Source: Saxidomus purpurata (Eukaryota; Mollusca; Bivalvia; Venerida; Veneridae). Taken from it: a stretch of 64,000 nucleotides of DNA. The position numbers were made by a program, and so were the translations under genes. The DNA is taken from positions 18,404,595-18,468,594 of the forward strand of contig JAFMSR010000018.1 in assembly GCA_022818135.1 (NCBI GenBank). Reading direction: 5' to 3'. The notes beneath the pieces are model-generated. The model had not been told where the DNA came from, did no database searches, and was given only the letters and a program-made list of their open reading frames with translations. Positions 48,915 through 60,214 of this stretch are shown here, piece after piece (the first letter of the stretch is position 1; every line of letters starts with the position of its first letter).

Positions 48915-50465
48915 TTATCATACAATGTCATGACGCGCATGCGCGAATGAACAGTCAGTTAGAGGATCTTTTATACCAATGTGACCGGGAGGCAGATTTC
49001 AGCCCTATAGCACATCTTTGTATCCTGACAGACACTGATCAAGTTCGTGGTCCTCTTCACGTGATGATGACAGATCTCGTGCACACGTGCCTGTCAAATT
49101 ATTTCCTGCCGCACAGAGGTGCGCCAAGTGTATCTTGGGTTCAGAGGTAATGTAAAAGAAAAGCGTTATGTTTGCAATATTATATCAAGCATTACTTATC
49201 GTCACTTTTGTTGCTCGTCCGAACATCATTGATTATAGTCTTACTTTACCATCGTTTGGTGGAAAAGTTTGCAAGAGCGGAAAACATACATGTAATTATA
49301 CAAGATAAATGATTTTAGAAACCGAGGTTTTGTGTTTTAGCTCTGAAGTTACTTGTTCAACTCTCGTCAATATGCAGCTCTTCCTTTTTATTGTACCATA
49401 GTATTATGCTATCAAACTATGTAAATCCATGGTATATTATGGCATGAGTGTTATATATGATATCGTCATGAATGGTAATAGAATTGTAAGAGAAAGTTTG
49501 TATATAAACTCGATAATTTAATGATCAAAAGAGACCTATAAAAATAACCTTACTGTCATATCCAGCAATGTAACAGTATTTCAATCTATAACAAAATTAC
49601 GGTCCAATTCGCTTACATACTAAATATATAAATTTCGACATTCTGCTGTATCTGTTGCATCATTTGCCTCCAAAGTATTGTTTTAGCACTTTCAGTGCTT
49701 TGATTTTATTACAGTTATTACAGGAAATAAAAATGTATCAATCTGGCCAGTTGGCTTTTTTTCTGCGCATACCGGTTACCCTTATCAACAGACCAGTCAT
49801 TCGACTGGTTCCTACGGTCATTTGCTATAAATAGCCTGCGATGTATGTGTTGCCAAATAAAATAAATTTGTATCTCGTTTAATCTAAACCTACAATCGCA
49901 TATATCTCACCAGAATGAATGCATGTCTACGAAGGCCCGAGCTCGCGTGCACCGGAGCCAAACTGAAAGAATTTTGGTTGCTACCGAGTACTTGAAATGT
50001 TCTCAAGTTTCTTATTCATGTCAACCACGTAAGGTAATGATCGGAACCAAGCAGCGTTCCTTGATCCTAGTGCCATACGAACAAATTGGTTTGGCCTAAG
50101 ATCTGAAAATATTGTCCTAGATATTGTTTCCATATTCTATACCCCTGTTATGTATATATATTTTCAAAAAATAATTATTTTTGTCTTTATTTTGTTCCAG
50201 GAATAGTATGAAGGAAAGGATGGTGCACCAGACCCAACTTGAGTTGAACCAAAATGACTGCCCTGTCGATCAGCTGCACGATGCGACTAGAATCAGTCAA
50301 CAGTTAGATGATGCGGACGCCATCTTTTTCATCAACAAAGACGCATGCGCATTCATCAAAACGCATCGTAACTCTTTTCTGTTGACTTTAGCAACGTGTT
50401 TAAGATCTTCGCCGGGCAAGATTATGATGCTAGACATGACTTTCAAACCGTTGAATATCTTGTAA
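48915..50465 (+). CDS. Unrecognised gene, two exons, weakly TIR/SEFIR-like
   Basis: Exon 48915-49146 follows an acceptor (TTAATATTACAG) and ends at AG|GTAATG. Exon 50201-50465 follows TTTTGTTCCAG and ends at a stop codon. The frame continues across the splice (R, phase 2). From the first ATG (48947) the product is 154 aa; the frame is open to 48915, so an earlier exon is possible. The order of a hydrophobic strand (IAHLCILTDTD), a helix, VSWVQR, and ISQQLDDADAIFFINKDACA resembles the alternating strand/helix order of TIR and SEFIR signalling domains, but no diagnostic motif is certain. The composition and clean splice sites favour a real gene; the function is unknown. Confidence 0.5.
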
Positions 50466-51550
50466 ATGTAAATTAGTCTGTTACATATTTGATTTTGGAG
50501 AACAAAACATAAAGTAAATACAATTTTGAAATACCGGCATGATATGGCTTGTATACGGATTATAGTGGGTAGTAACTTGAAGTCAAAAATTATTCCTTAA
50601 CCAAAAAAAAAAAAGTGATTCCCGTCAAGACTTTAACTTTTTCCCAAATGCTGTTTTGAAATCCAGCATGTGTTCAGGTGTTACAGAGTGGACACAAATT
50701 AAAATCACAAACACATGTATCCCTGTGCGATACTTTATGAGGGAATTTTCAACAACACCTGTTCTTTATGATTTGTATGTGTGACCTCGACATTGAACAA
50801 AGATGACTGAAACACGCACTATGAACAACGCCTCGATTTAGAGTTTAAATATCGTGACTTGACTTTTCATTGTGACATTGACTTTAAAATATGAATAGCA
50901 TGTCTTCTCAAAAACCGTGATATAGCGTTCTAAAAATTCCTAATGGGGGTTGAGATACAAAGTATGTGACTTTTGACCCCGAGTGTGGCATCAACCTTAA
51001 GCCAACAATATTGAAAAACAGGCTATTTGTTTCGTTGAGAATAGCATTTGACCAAAATTTCATGAACTTCTTCAAGGTTGGACTTGACCTTTAGCTAACT
51101 GGGTTGGAACATGGGTTTTGTACGTAGTCTTGATTTGATGAACATTTAGAAAATCGCTGACCCGTGCGTGTGACCTTGATCAAGGCGGGATTGGAACATG
51201 GTTCCTTAAGAGTGTCTCTTAATGACATGAATATTTGAGCCAAGTTTCATAAAAAGGCTTTTAATTTAGGAATTTAGGAGATATGGAGCGGGCTCGAAAA
51301 ACAAATGACCTCCAAAGTCGACCTTGACGTTTCACTGACATATTTAAAACATAGGTTTTGCTTACATGTCACTATGATATTTTTAAGATATCGTCATTGT
51401 CGTTTCTTCGTGGGAAAAATGGACCTAGACACAAAAATTCTCAGAGATACATGATTGACTTGGTTTAAAATGGACCACAAATATTCATGCAAAGTTTAAG
51501 ATAAAGGTTTGTTACTTGCATAATTGCATTACAGTCAACTTACAAGACAA
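50466..51550. other. Worn pearl-type core repeats, no gene seen
   Basis: From about 50750 to 51470, phrases such as GTGTGACCTCGACATTGA, GGTTGGACTTGACCTTTAGC, TGTGACCTTGATCAAGG and ATGAATATTTGAGCCAAGTT recur at roughly 150-190 base steps, like strongly diverged cores. No ends or microsatellite are visible. Confidence 0.45.
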
Positions 51551-52324
51551 ATTTTGATGCAAAGCATCAAAGGCGCTGCGCATGTTTTTGAAACATGATT
51601 TAAAGGAATCAGAGTCATTTTAGAATATCAGTAAACAACCTATCAACGGGAAAAACCAAATCATTATGTTATTTGTAACTGTTATCATAATAAGTAAAAA
51701 ACACTTTACTACAGTTTAACAAAAAAATAAACGAATCTAAACAACCTTCCGTATAAGGTCGATGACGCCCATTAAACAGGCTACAGCCGTGGTCAGTAGA
51801 CGCTTTTGACGCAGACGAAACCCACGTGATTAATTTTGTCTTTACTATTGGTCAGTTGTTAGCGATGCTTTACTAACTTTCATTGAGACCCCATGTATCG
51901 CATAGTTAGGTGAACGGTCTTATTTATAATGCCTACTTTTCTTTAGTATGTAGTAATTAAAATAGGTTTTCTTATTATTCACGTTGACAACATATGTATT
52001 TAAACTTCAAAATGTTTAGAGTTAGCAACCAGACGTTTTTTCTTTTGAACTTTGATGAATCTGGCCGTAGGGTCCGTAAACAAAGCAATAAAAACCGTAA
52101 CCTTCAAGTTTGTGGAAAAGTTATTAAATATCCTATGAATATGTCAAAAGTTTTGAATTAACGGTCGAAGACGATGCACTGGTTGTATTGTTTGTATCGT
52201 TATCTATTTATTTATTCATTATAGGAGTTTGTTCACACTATCATAGTTTTATTACAATATAATGTGGCTACCCTATCGATAGCAACCCCATGGTACAAAT
52301 AAACCTATCACGCCCCCGCACAAT
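51551..52324 (-). mobile_element. Dispersed ~0.8-kb element, copy B (inverted relative to copy A)
   Basis: The reverse complement of this stretch follows 37352-38162 along nearly its whole length: GTACCATGGGGTTGC, GACCCTACGGCCAGATTCAT, GGGTCTCAATGAAAGTTAGT and CACGTGGGTTTCGTCTGCGT. The end near 51551 carries a hairpin TTTGATGCTTTGCATCAAA and GCGCAGCGCC, the latter complementary to the GGCGCTGTGC start of copy A with one mismatch. Confidence 0.8.
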
Positions 52325-53323
52325 GAACAAGTGTTTAACGCTCCGAAGCTCTAACTGTCTAACATTTTGTAACATCCAGAAAACAGAATGGTAGGCATCG
52401 TTGAAAGCAGCGCTTTACACTTAAAATAGATATGTAACATTTCTTTCGAAAAACAGAAAAATCTACATTATTTGCAAATCTTAATCCACTCGATATTGTT
52501 TCAACGGAACATAATGATGTAGCATTTTGTATCAGTGAGAAAATAATATCATTAAAGCAGAACGAAATGCATGCAAAAAACATTACTATTTTGTGTAGAA
52601 GGGAAGAATTTAAGAACAATACTTTTTGACTTATATATATAAAAATAGCTTTTATTCAAAAAACGTAACATTTTGTAACACAAAGAGAAAATCATACGCA
52701 TTATAACAGGTGCAAGAAACACTTTCAAAAGGTGAATAATATGTACTAATACAATGTATGCCATTTACTTGCCTCAATGTGCAAGAAACAAATATTTGAA
52801 AACTCTGTCTATAAAAAGTTTTTGATTCATCAAGAAAATAAACTGATCCGACAATATTACAGCAAATTCAGACTCTTGAAACAGACGTGTAATCTTAAGG
52901 TAACGCGTTCGTAACATTTTATTCAAAGCACAGTAGGGCAATTATTTGTAAACGTAAACGTAACTTATGTAACAGTTTCTTCGTTTTGTGACATGAAGAA
53001 TAAACAAATAGAAAACTAAAACTGAAACGTCGATCACTCCACTGTAACATCTAGATCTATGATCTACATAGATCTTCATGAAAATCGTAAGAACAAATAG
53101 TATATAAACGTAACTTTTGTAACAGAAAGACAATGAAATGATAGACAGGCTTAAAACACAATCAAACAATAGCGTTATTGTAGTGTAAACATGTATCTAT
53201 ATACAAAACGGACGTATCCATTAGAATATGCACATATACAGTCTGAAGTTCAAGTTGCCTATCTCTCTAGGCCCATTAACCAGTTGTAGTTTCGTGCTCA
53301 GCTTAGTGTCGTGCAAAGACGTA
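52325..53323. other. Region with recurrent GTAAC motifs, no gene seen
   Basis: CGTAACATTTTGTAACA (about 52664), CGTAACTTATGTAACAG (about 52961), CGTAACTTTTGTAACAG (about 53108) and a worn form at 52363 and 52511 suggest a diverged repeat of about 148 or 296 bp. A perfect hairpin AGATCTATG-ATCTA-CATAGATCT lies at 53053-53075. Confidence 0.45.
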
Positions 53324-53600
53324 TTCTCGGCTTCGCCGTGACGTCATACTGACCAGTTAACTAATCGGATTACAATTTATTTCTTCATTCGGTAAAAGGT
53401 GAAAATTCGGTCTTTACCGTAGACTCATAACTATGCAAGTACAAATTTATTCAAACGAAACAAAAAACTTTTAACAACATAGACTTATTATAAATCCATT
53501 TTGATAGTTACAAGCTAATGGTAGATTGTCGTTTCCTTTCATTTTGATTCTTGGTTTTTGTACATTTTCAAATCAAAGAAGCATAGAGACCAGCAATGAA
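53324..53600. repeat. Dispersed repeat, copy 2 (copy 1 at 8274-8560)
   Basis: TTCTCGGCTTCGCCGTGACG followed by CATACTGACCAGTTAAC, TTCTTCATTCGGTAAAAGGT, GAAAATTCGGTCTTTACCGT and AGAAGCATAGAGAC matches the copy left of the gap. No coding capacity; class unknown. Confidence 0.75.
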
Positions 53601-54021
53601 AGACGAGGAATCACCTTTCCCGTATGTAAATAATTTATCAGGAGCAGAATGTGCGAAACATTTAACAAATTCCGTTTATAAAAACATAACATAGTAAGCA
53701 TTAGAAATAAACGTATAAACTATGTACTCTTGATTTTCATACATACCATACTATAGAAATGAAAACACTTTGCGTTCAAACTAAGTCGAGCATGACAAGG
53801 TTTAATTATCAAAGTCCAGCAACACTATACGTCGTTATATGATAAATGTTACCATGTACAGAAAGGGAGGCAACTATAAGCTAGGTGTAAAATCACACCT
53901 GTTCAAGGGAAACAACTTTTTGCCCTAGCCGAGATAAACTGTTAATGAGTCTTCTTCTATTATAGCATGCTTAGTTTACTTTAAAAAATCACAAAGAAAG
54001 CTCAAAACGTTGGCAGCAGTG

Positions 54022-57000
54022 CTAATTACTGCTTCGGAACTCTGTTGCCGAGGGCGGTAATGACACTGACGTGAATGAGTATGGCGGTGGAGGGCTTCGC
54101 GCCGAATACGGTGGCAGATCCTGATCAGGCTCTGCATTCGCTGTGTGCCTTGGCGGCGCCGTCTTTACTGCAGCGGGTCTGCTGTCGTTAGACTGATTGC
54201 TGTAAGAGGGTAGATCCTTTGAGCTCTTGCCAGACGGTGCCCATCCATTTCCGCTTCTCGGTGTGTAGAAAATTGCGTATGGAGCAGGCCTTGCAGCCGG
54301 TACTAAAAAAAGTTTTATAAATTTGGTTATAAACATTCAGTACTAAAAAATGCACATTATTTTATAATTTCGATTTTTTGTGATTTTTTTTTCTTTAATT
54401 TAGTTTGACAACAATCTGGCAAAATCTCGAAAACAGTTTGACCGAGTGGTCAGGTGACTATATTCAAAGAATTTATAAAAATGCAGAAGCCATAATTTTC
54501 TGGACATAACATTTAGCTTGTAAGCGGATTGAGCTTTATTTCATTGTAATTTGGCATGATAAGCACCACGTCACAGAAATTACAACGTTATAAAATAGTC
54601 CAGTAGGATGCGTATTAATACCTGTTGTTTGGTAGTGCCTTCCGGGAGAAGTTTTCCTTAATTTCGCTTTTTTATGTTTGTAGATGCCAAAACCACAACA
54701 GGTTAGTGCAATGACCAGCATCACACCAGCGAAGATCAGCAGGCCATGTACAAACCGAGCATGTCCCCTGTGTTATTTAAATATGCGAGTAGTTAAAAAT
54801 AGTGTGTCATGTACATAACATGCTACATAACATAAATATGGTAAAGAAATCATGCTTTCTTATAGCATGGTCACATTTCAAAAATGCCCTCTTCAGTTTG
54901 ATGTGCATGGATTTGGTCGAAACTATAACCATGTAGCTTTGGACTTTGCTAAATTAGGCCCCTAGACCTACTCCTTAATCTATGTATGCGTCACGAGCAC
55001 TGTCAAAGTGAATATCAGATGACCGTTGTGTACATATTGCTCCTTAAAGCTCCTTAAAGTTCTTCAAACTCTCTGAAAATAGGTTTCAGTACGAAATCGC
55101 CGTTAAAAATATTTGCAACCATTAAAAACCGTATACAGTTGCAAATATCAAAATTACAAAACAGTTATTCCTATATTATACGCTACCAAATTATAAAGCG
55201 TTACAAACGCTTTTGAAAATTCCAATATAACCATGTAGCCTAGCGGTGCCGTTAAACCAAACCCCACCAACTTTGCAAATTGCTATCTTGTTATGTTGTT
55301 GATTCTAGCCGTTACTTTTACATTTTATGTTTTAGTAGCCTATCATTTTTTAGAAATTAATTTTCTTCACCAGAAACTGTGGACGAACAGTTTTAAGTGT
55401 GTTTCAGACTAAAGCAAACCTACCGTTTATCGTTGTCTTTTTCTGGGTCCTCGCAACATTTCTGGTCGTCAAGGTTGCCACAGCAACCAAATGGACAGAA
55501 CATTGTGTCGGTCTGTCTAGTGTCATGATCTATCCGAAAATACATACAGTAATCGCTCAGTTCATTCGAATCACCTTTGTTCGCGTCCCAATCGTCATCG
55601 TAATCGTCATCGTCATAACCATGAGAATCATCATGGTGATGGCGGCGTGCTAACAAACCTGTGACTGGAAATGTTCAAACAGTAATATTACAATTTCAGA
55701 AATACTTGTGCATGTAGATCTACTGGTATATTCATGAATGCTGTAAGCTAAAAGATACATACCAGTTTTGATAGTTATAATGCCTAATTTTTTGTTAGAA
55801 GTCAGTTGTTTTGAAACTTGATATGGATATCAGCCTTCAGATTACATTGTCCTATATCTACAGTCTCTGCTCAAAATGTACCCTATATTTCATATCAAAC
55901 CATCAGTTGGAAAAAAAATATCTCCTGAATCATTTTAAATGCTGTCATTATCAAACTTTAACAATGAATTTCAAAATATTAAAACTTTATTTTTTATTCT
56001 AAGAATAATTTTATATCTTTATTCAAACGCAGATGTATAAATAGAGAATATTAGGTTACTGTCTTTGTGTGGTTGAATTTATTAGGCGTGTTGGAGAAAG
56101 GTTTATATACGGTGGGGCTTATTGTGGATTTTTTTGTATGAAATACAATGTATATACATGTAATGTTTGACCTTGTGGAAGCACTTTTGACCCAGGACTG
56201 TGTGTTCATCAAATTCCTTCAAATAAAGATAATCCTTGATGTAGTATGGTTGCTACGGCAACCAAAACTATAAACTCTAAAACTCTCGTCGGAAACTGAT
56301 GGTCTCATTTCAAAATAATATCCTAAAAATGTTTCTTGTATCACCATTTAGGCTACCAATTTCATTCAACCCATGATGGTTTGTCAAAATATCTAGCTAA
56401 GAGGGGATTGGGGGCTGGTTTTCAGTCGATATTGCTATAGCCTAAAAGAAAAACATGGTCGCTTGAAGTGAGACTGATTTTCCTATATGTCTACAAAGAG
56501 TAAACATTAAAAAATCTCAAAAGCTATTGGACCGTCTATCAGAAGCCGTCAGACAATATTAGTTTGTCAAAAAAAAAATGGCCGCCATGGTGGCGACTAG
56601 TTTTTCATGCATGTTAATTTAATCATTTCCGCGGAAACCGTTGGCCATACTAAAAACATATTCGTTAGAGTGGCCGTAAATATGGGTAAATATGTTACAA
56701 AACCTTTTTTTATTTTACTGCGTGTTAAGATGAACTCAAAATATGCCCAAACAGTCGGCGGAGGTTGTCTAGGTGCACCTGTTAGAGGTAAGCGATATAG
56801 GACCATCTTTGATCTCTTGTTTCAAATTAAGCATGATTTTGATCAGATTCTTTACCTTGTACATGATATTGGTTTTCTGTTGTTGAACATTAGAAACTAG
56901 TTCTGTCAATGTACATGAAAATAGACACACGTAAGTCTAATTTTTAATACAGGTGACATCCTTAATATAATTTTACCTTTTTTAAACATTAATATTTACA

Positions 57001-57065
57001 TGTAAACTGTACTTACGTTGTAAGAAAAACAGCAATAAAGCTATATTAAAGATACGAAAGTCCAT
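54022..57065 (-). CDS. Shisa-like (STMC6) single-pass membrane adaptor, four exons
   Basis: Exons (minus): 57017-57065, 55424-55664, 54622-54767, 54022-54302; all GT/AG and in frame, 238 aa. Residues 1-22 are a signal peptide (MDFRIFNIALLLFFLQ then LTGLLA). A His/Asp-rich stretch follows (25-48). Six cysteines (56, 73, 77, 78, 86, 87) are spaced C-x16-C-x3-CC-x7-CC, the pattern of Shisa/WBP1/VOPP1-type proteins. A transmembrane helix spans ~104-126, then a basic stretch (KHKKAKLRK) and a Pro/Ser-rich tail with LPPY (208-211) and PPPY (217-220). Such PY motifs bind WW domains, for example those of NEDD4-type ubiquitin ligases. Family members act as trafficking adaptors for receptors. The partner of this one is unknown. 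Which Shisa-like subgroup it belongs to cannot be told from the sequence alone. Confidence 0.83.
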
Positions 57066-58399
57066 GTTTGCACTTCAATTACATAAAATGCGACTATTGA
57101 TAAAATTGACAGTCGCAAAATACTCCGGCATCGTGCCAATAACTAGCTATCTTTTTACAATTCTACCCTGAAATTGGAACGCGGCTTCATGAAGTAGTAA
57201 TTAGCATTATTGATTTGTATCTTTCAATAAAAAACACGCGGGGTAACTGCTTCAATAATAGATGTTCGCTATGGATGCTTGAATTATATGTATTTTCTAT
57301 TAGGGTTATGAACACTACTACGTCCATATGTGGACGATTTTGTACTTTAAATTTGTTAGTTTTATATCGTACATACGGCAGCTGAAAATTTCAGAAACGT
57401 TTTCCAGTTTTCCCATCCATCTAGAGATGAACGAGTAAAAAAAACATGGATAGTCTCGCGTGTGTGGGTGCTATACACCGGGCACGTAAAAGAACCAAGT
57501 GGTCTATTTGTAAAGAGCTATGACATCTGTCTTTTCAGCCTGCGCCTGTCAGGGGTCTTGGCAGTTTCACCGGAGTAGAAACCCTAAGATCGGTCAGAAC
57601 TATACAAGATGTAAAAAAACGCCTGGAAACTAATAGGCAGATCACTCTGCCAGAGTGCGCCTGACATACGTATGCGTAGTCAAATCTTCAGACGTATGCC
57701 GTATTGTTGTACAGGTAGTAGCCGTCGTGTAAACACGTCAGAACTTCCTAGTGCGAACGTTTTATATGTTCCTCAATAGACTAGGTCCGGGTCACATGTA
57801 CCATTTAAAACATTTATTGAACATTTATTGAAAATGTTTAAATGGCTCTATTGATCACGAACATTAAATAAAAGATTTACATTAATGTATTTATTTCTTA
57901 CGTTTTGTCAATATAACTATAAAATTGTACAATAAAATATTTTTGTATAATTACGCAGTGCGTTAGTGATAAAACAGTGGTACATGTACCAGTATATCTC
58001 AACTCAAAGTGATACCCTTTTCACATTCCACCATACTTGACTGATATGAGCACTACTGACTGATAAAATATGAAAATAGTTCACTGATAGAACACAGCTA
58101 GCTTTCCATCAGTCTCTTTGCGGCAACATGGGTGATACAATCCGGAAATATAGAAATACCAGTGAAAAGTTGTGGTCTTCCGGTTTATTTACACAACGTC
58201 GCACTTTCGGGATGGCCGACGTTTTTCCTCGGTTGAACGAGGATTTAAGATCCCAAATTTAACGAACGAGGATCCAAATGGACTGGTATTAATTATCATC
58301 GGATACGAGAAAATGAGTGGTCACAATTAGATGATTGCAATAAATCTGTTTACATTTTGTATACAATAATGTGAACCACGTTATCATGTATAATTGACG
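57066..58399. other. Upstream of the Shisa-like gene; no other gene seen
   Basis: It contains a GCGACT...AGTCGC fold-back at about 57089-57115, close to the start codon. Near 57440-57600 a segment with CGGGCACGTAAAAGAACCAA and AAGTGGTCTATTTGTAAAG has the look of a dispersed repeat, but no second copy is in the window. Confidence 0.4.
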
Positions 58400-58560
58400 C
58401 CGCGTTGCATCAGTATTGAATAGGCTTCAATTTTGTACCATGGGGTTGCATAATCCTTCAGGGAGCAGTCGGCATTATTATTGTAAATAAAAACTATATA
58501 TGTATTACGTTTGAAAAAACAGCTGTTATAAATCAATAAATTGTATCAACTGATTTAAAA
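58400..58560 (+). mobile_element. Dispersed ~0.8-kb element, 5' fragment (copy C)
   Basis: CAGTATTGAATAGGCTTCAA, TTTTGTACCATGGGGTTGCA and GGGAGCAGTCGGCATTATTA match the first 150 bases of copy A (37370-37520). The rest of the element is absent; a pearl-type fragment follows directly. Confidence 0.8.
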
Positions 58561-58890
58561 AGGCAATGCAGTGTTATGGTTCTTTGGCACTGCACTTCCC
58601 CTGGGTGTCCTCTCTCATTATATGCGATTTGAATGAATTTCCTTCAATGTTTTTCGAGTTATGCTCCGGACAAGAAAATGTGACAAAGGGGGATAAAAAG
58701 TAGAGGTATTGTTCTTGGAAACTGCACTTCCCATCATTGTGATCTATCAATCATTATATGAGGTTTCAAGTAATTCCCTTTTATACTTTTGGAGATATGC
58801 TCCGGACAAAGAAGTGGGGACGGACGAACGGACGGACGGACGAGTCGGTTTCTACATGCCACACTAAGTTCCTTCGGAGGCATAAAAATG
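58561..58890 (+). mobile_element. 3' part of a pearl-type element
   Basis: Two cores (ACTGCACTTCCCCTGGGTGT, TTATGCTCCGGACAAGAAAA) are followed by a GGACGGACGAACGGACGGAC tract (58819-58842) and TTCGGAGGCATAAAAATGCC at the end. The 5' end is missing. Confidence 0.7.
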
Positions 58891-58928
58891 CCCCCATTTT
58901 AGCACAAATAGTCAACATTGAAACTGTC

Positions 58929-59440
58929 TGCAATTAATCGCTATCGCTATACAACTTTACATAGATTAATGAATATTAATCGCTATCGCTATACAACTTT
59001 ACATAGATTAATGAATATTAATCGCTATCGCTATACAACTTTACATAGATTAATGAATATTAATCGCTATCGCTATACAACTTTACACAAATTAATGAAT
59101 ATTAATCGCTATCGCTATACAACTTTACATAAATTAATGAATATTAATCGCTATCGCTATACAACTTTACATAAATTAATGAATATTAATCGCTATCGCT
59201 ATACAACTTTACATAGATTAATGAATATTAATCGCTATCGCTATACAACTTTACACAAATTAATGAATATTAATCGCTATCGCTATACAACTTTACACAA
59301 ATTAATGAATATTAATCGCTATCGCTATACAACTTTACATAAATTAATGAATATTAATCGCTATCGCTATACAACTTTACATAAATTAATGAATATTAAT
59401 CGCTATCGCTATACAACTTTACATAGATTAATGAATATTT
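58929..59440. repeat. 42-bp minisatellite, 12 copies, open in one frame
   Basis: The unit is AATCGCTATCGCTATACAAC, TTTACATAGATTAATGAATA, TT (42 bp = 14 codons). On plus it encodes NRYRYTTLHRLMNI twelve times. The only variation is CATAGA, CACAAA or CATAAA at one point, giving R or K. No upstream exon, signal peptide or promoter is visible, so the open frame is probably a by-product of unit length. Confidence 0.95.
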
Positions 59441-60161
59441 TATAGCACTGCAGCTGATTTTACCGATGATGACTGGAATGTATAGCTTAAACATTTAAGG
59501 TTAAGTTATAGTATTTGCAAATATTATGCTTTTAAAGTGAATTAATTGGTCACCAGTTTTAGGGAGTGCCTTTTTTAGTAAATGTCGAATTAAGCAAATA
59601 TCTACATTAATCAATTTGGTAAGATGCTTTATGTAGTAATCCAACCAGTTTGAGAATTTTACAAAAGGTACGTAGAATGTGTTATCAAAACAAATACAAT
59701 GTAGTCTAGCGCTCATTTTTAATTTTTATTCACAATATAAATCATGACACACAATTAACAAACTATTTAATAACAATGTTAAACATGCATTTGCTCATCT
59801 TGATGCGAAATAGTTTTAAGGTGTTTTCTTGGCCCCATTGTACAAAACGTCGAGTAAAAAGACATAAACATTGGTCCAATTTTCTAAAAAAAAATAACAC
59901 TTATCTAGAATACAATGTTACGTAAGGTGATTTGATAAACAAATGTATTTATTTCTAGACAATCATACATAGACAACATCGTTCTTTAAAAGTTTCAAGT
60001 ATTTACAGTTCAGTTTTATTTCATCTTCCTGTTCATTTCATCTTGTATTGCTCTAAGTTCTCTGTCAATATATCTATTTAGGAAACTGTTTGCAATTTAC
60101 ATTTACTTATAACTATTTCAACTACATACGTCTCACATTATCTACATTTAATACAGTTCTG
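59441..60161. other. No gene seen
   Basis: AT-rich DNA between the minisatellite and the 3' end of the next gene. Confidence 0.45.
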
Positions 60162-60167
60162 TTTATT
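60162..60167 (-). terminator. Poly(A) signal AATAAA
   Basis: Canonical hexamer on the minus strand, 48 bases after the last in-frame stop of the 60.2-62.1 kb gene. It fits one transcript running from the TATA box at 62204. Confidence 0.6.
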
Positions 60168-60214
60168 TATAAACACGTTGCTTTCGGCGTCATTAAAACT
60201 ATTTTCCAGGTCAT

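Noticed and set aside
56597..56900. 97-codon plus-strand and 69-codon minus-strand frames
   Set aside because: They overlap on opposite strands within the intron of the Shisa-like gene; neither has a family signature or splice support.
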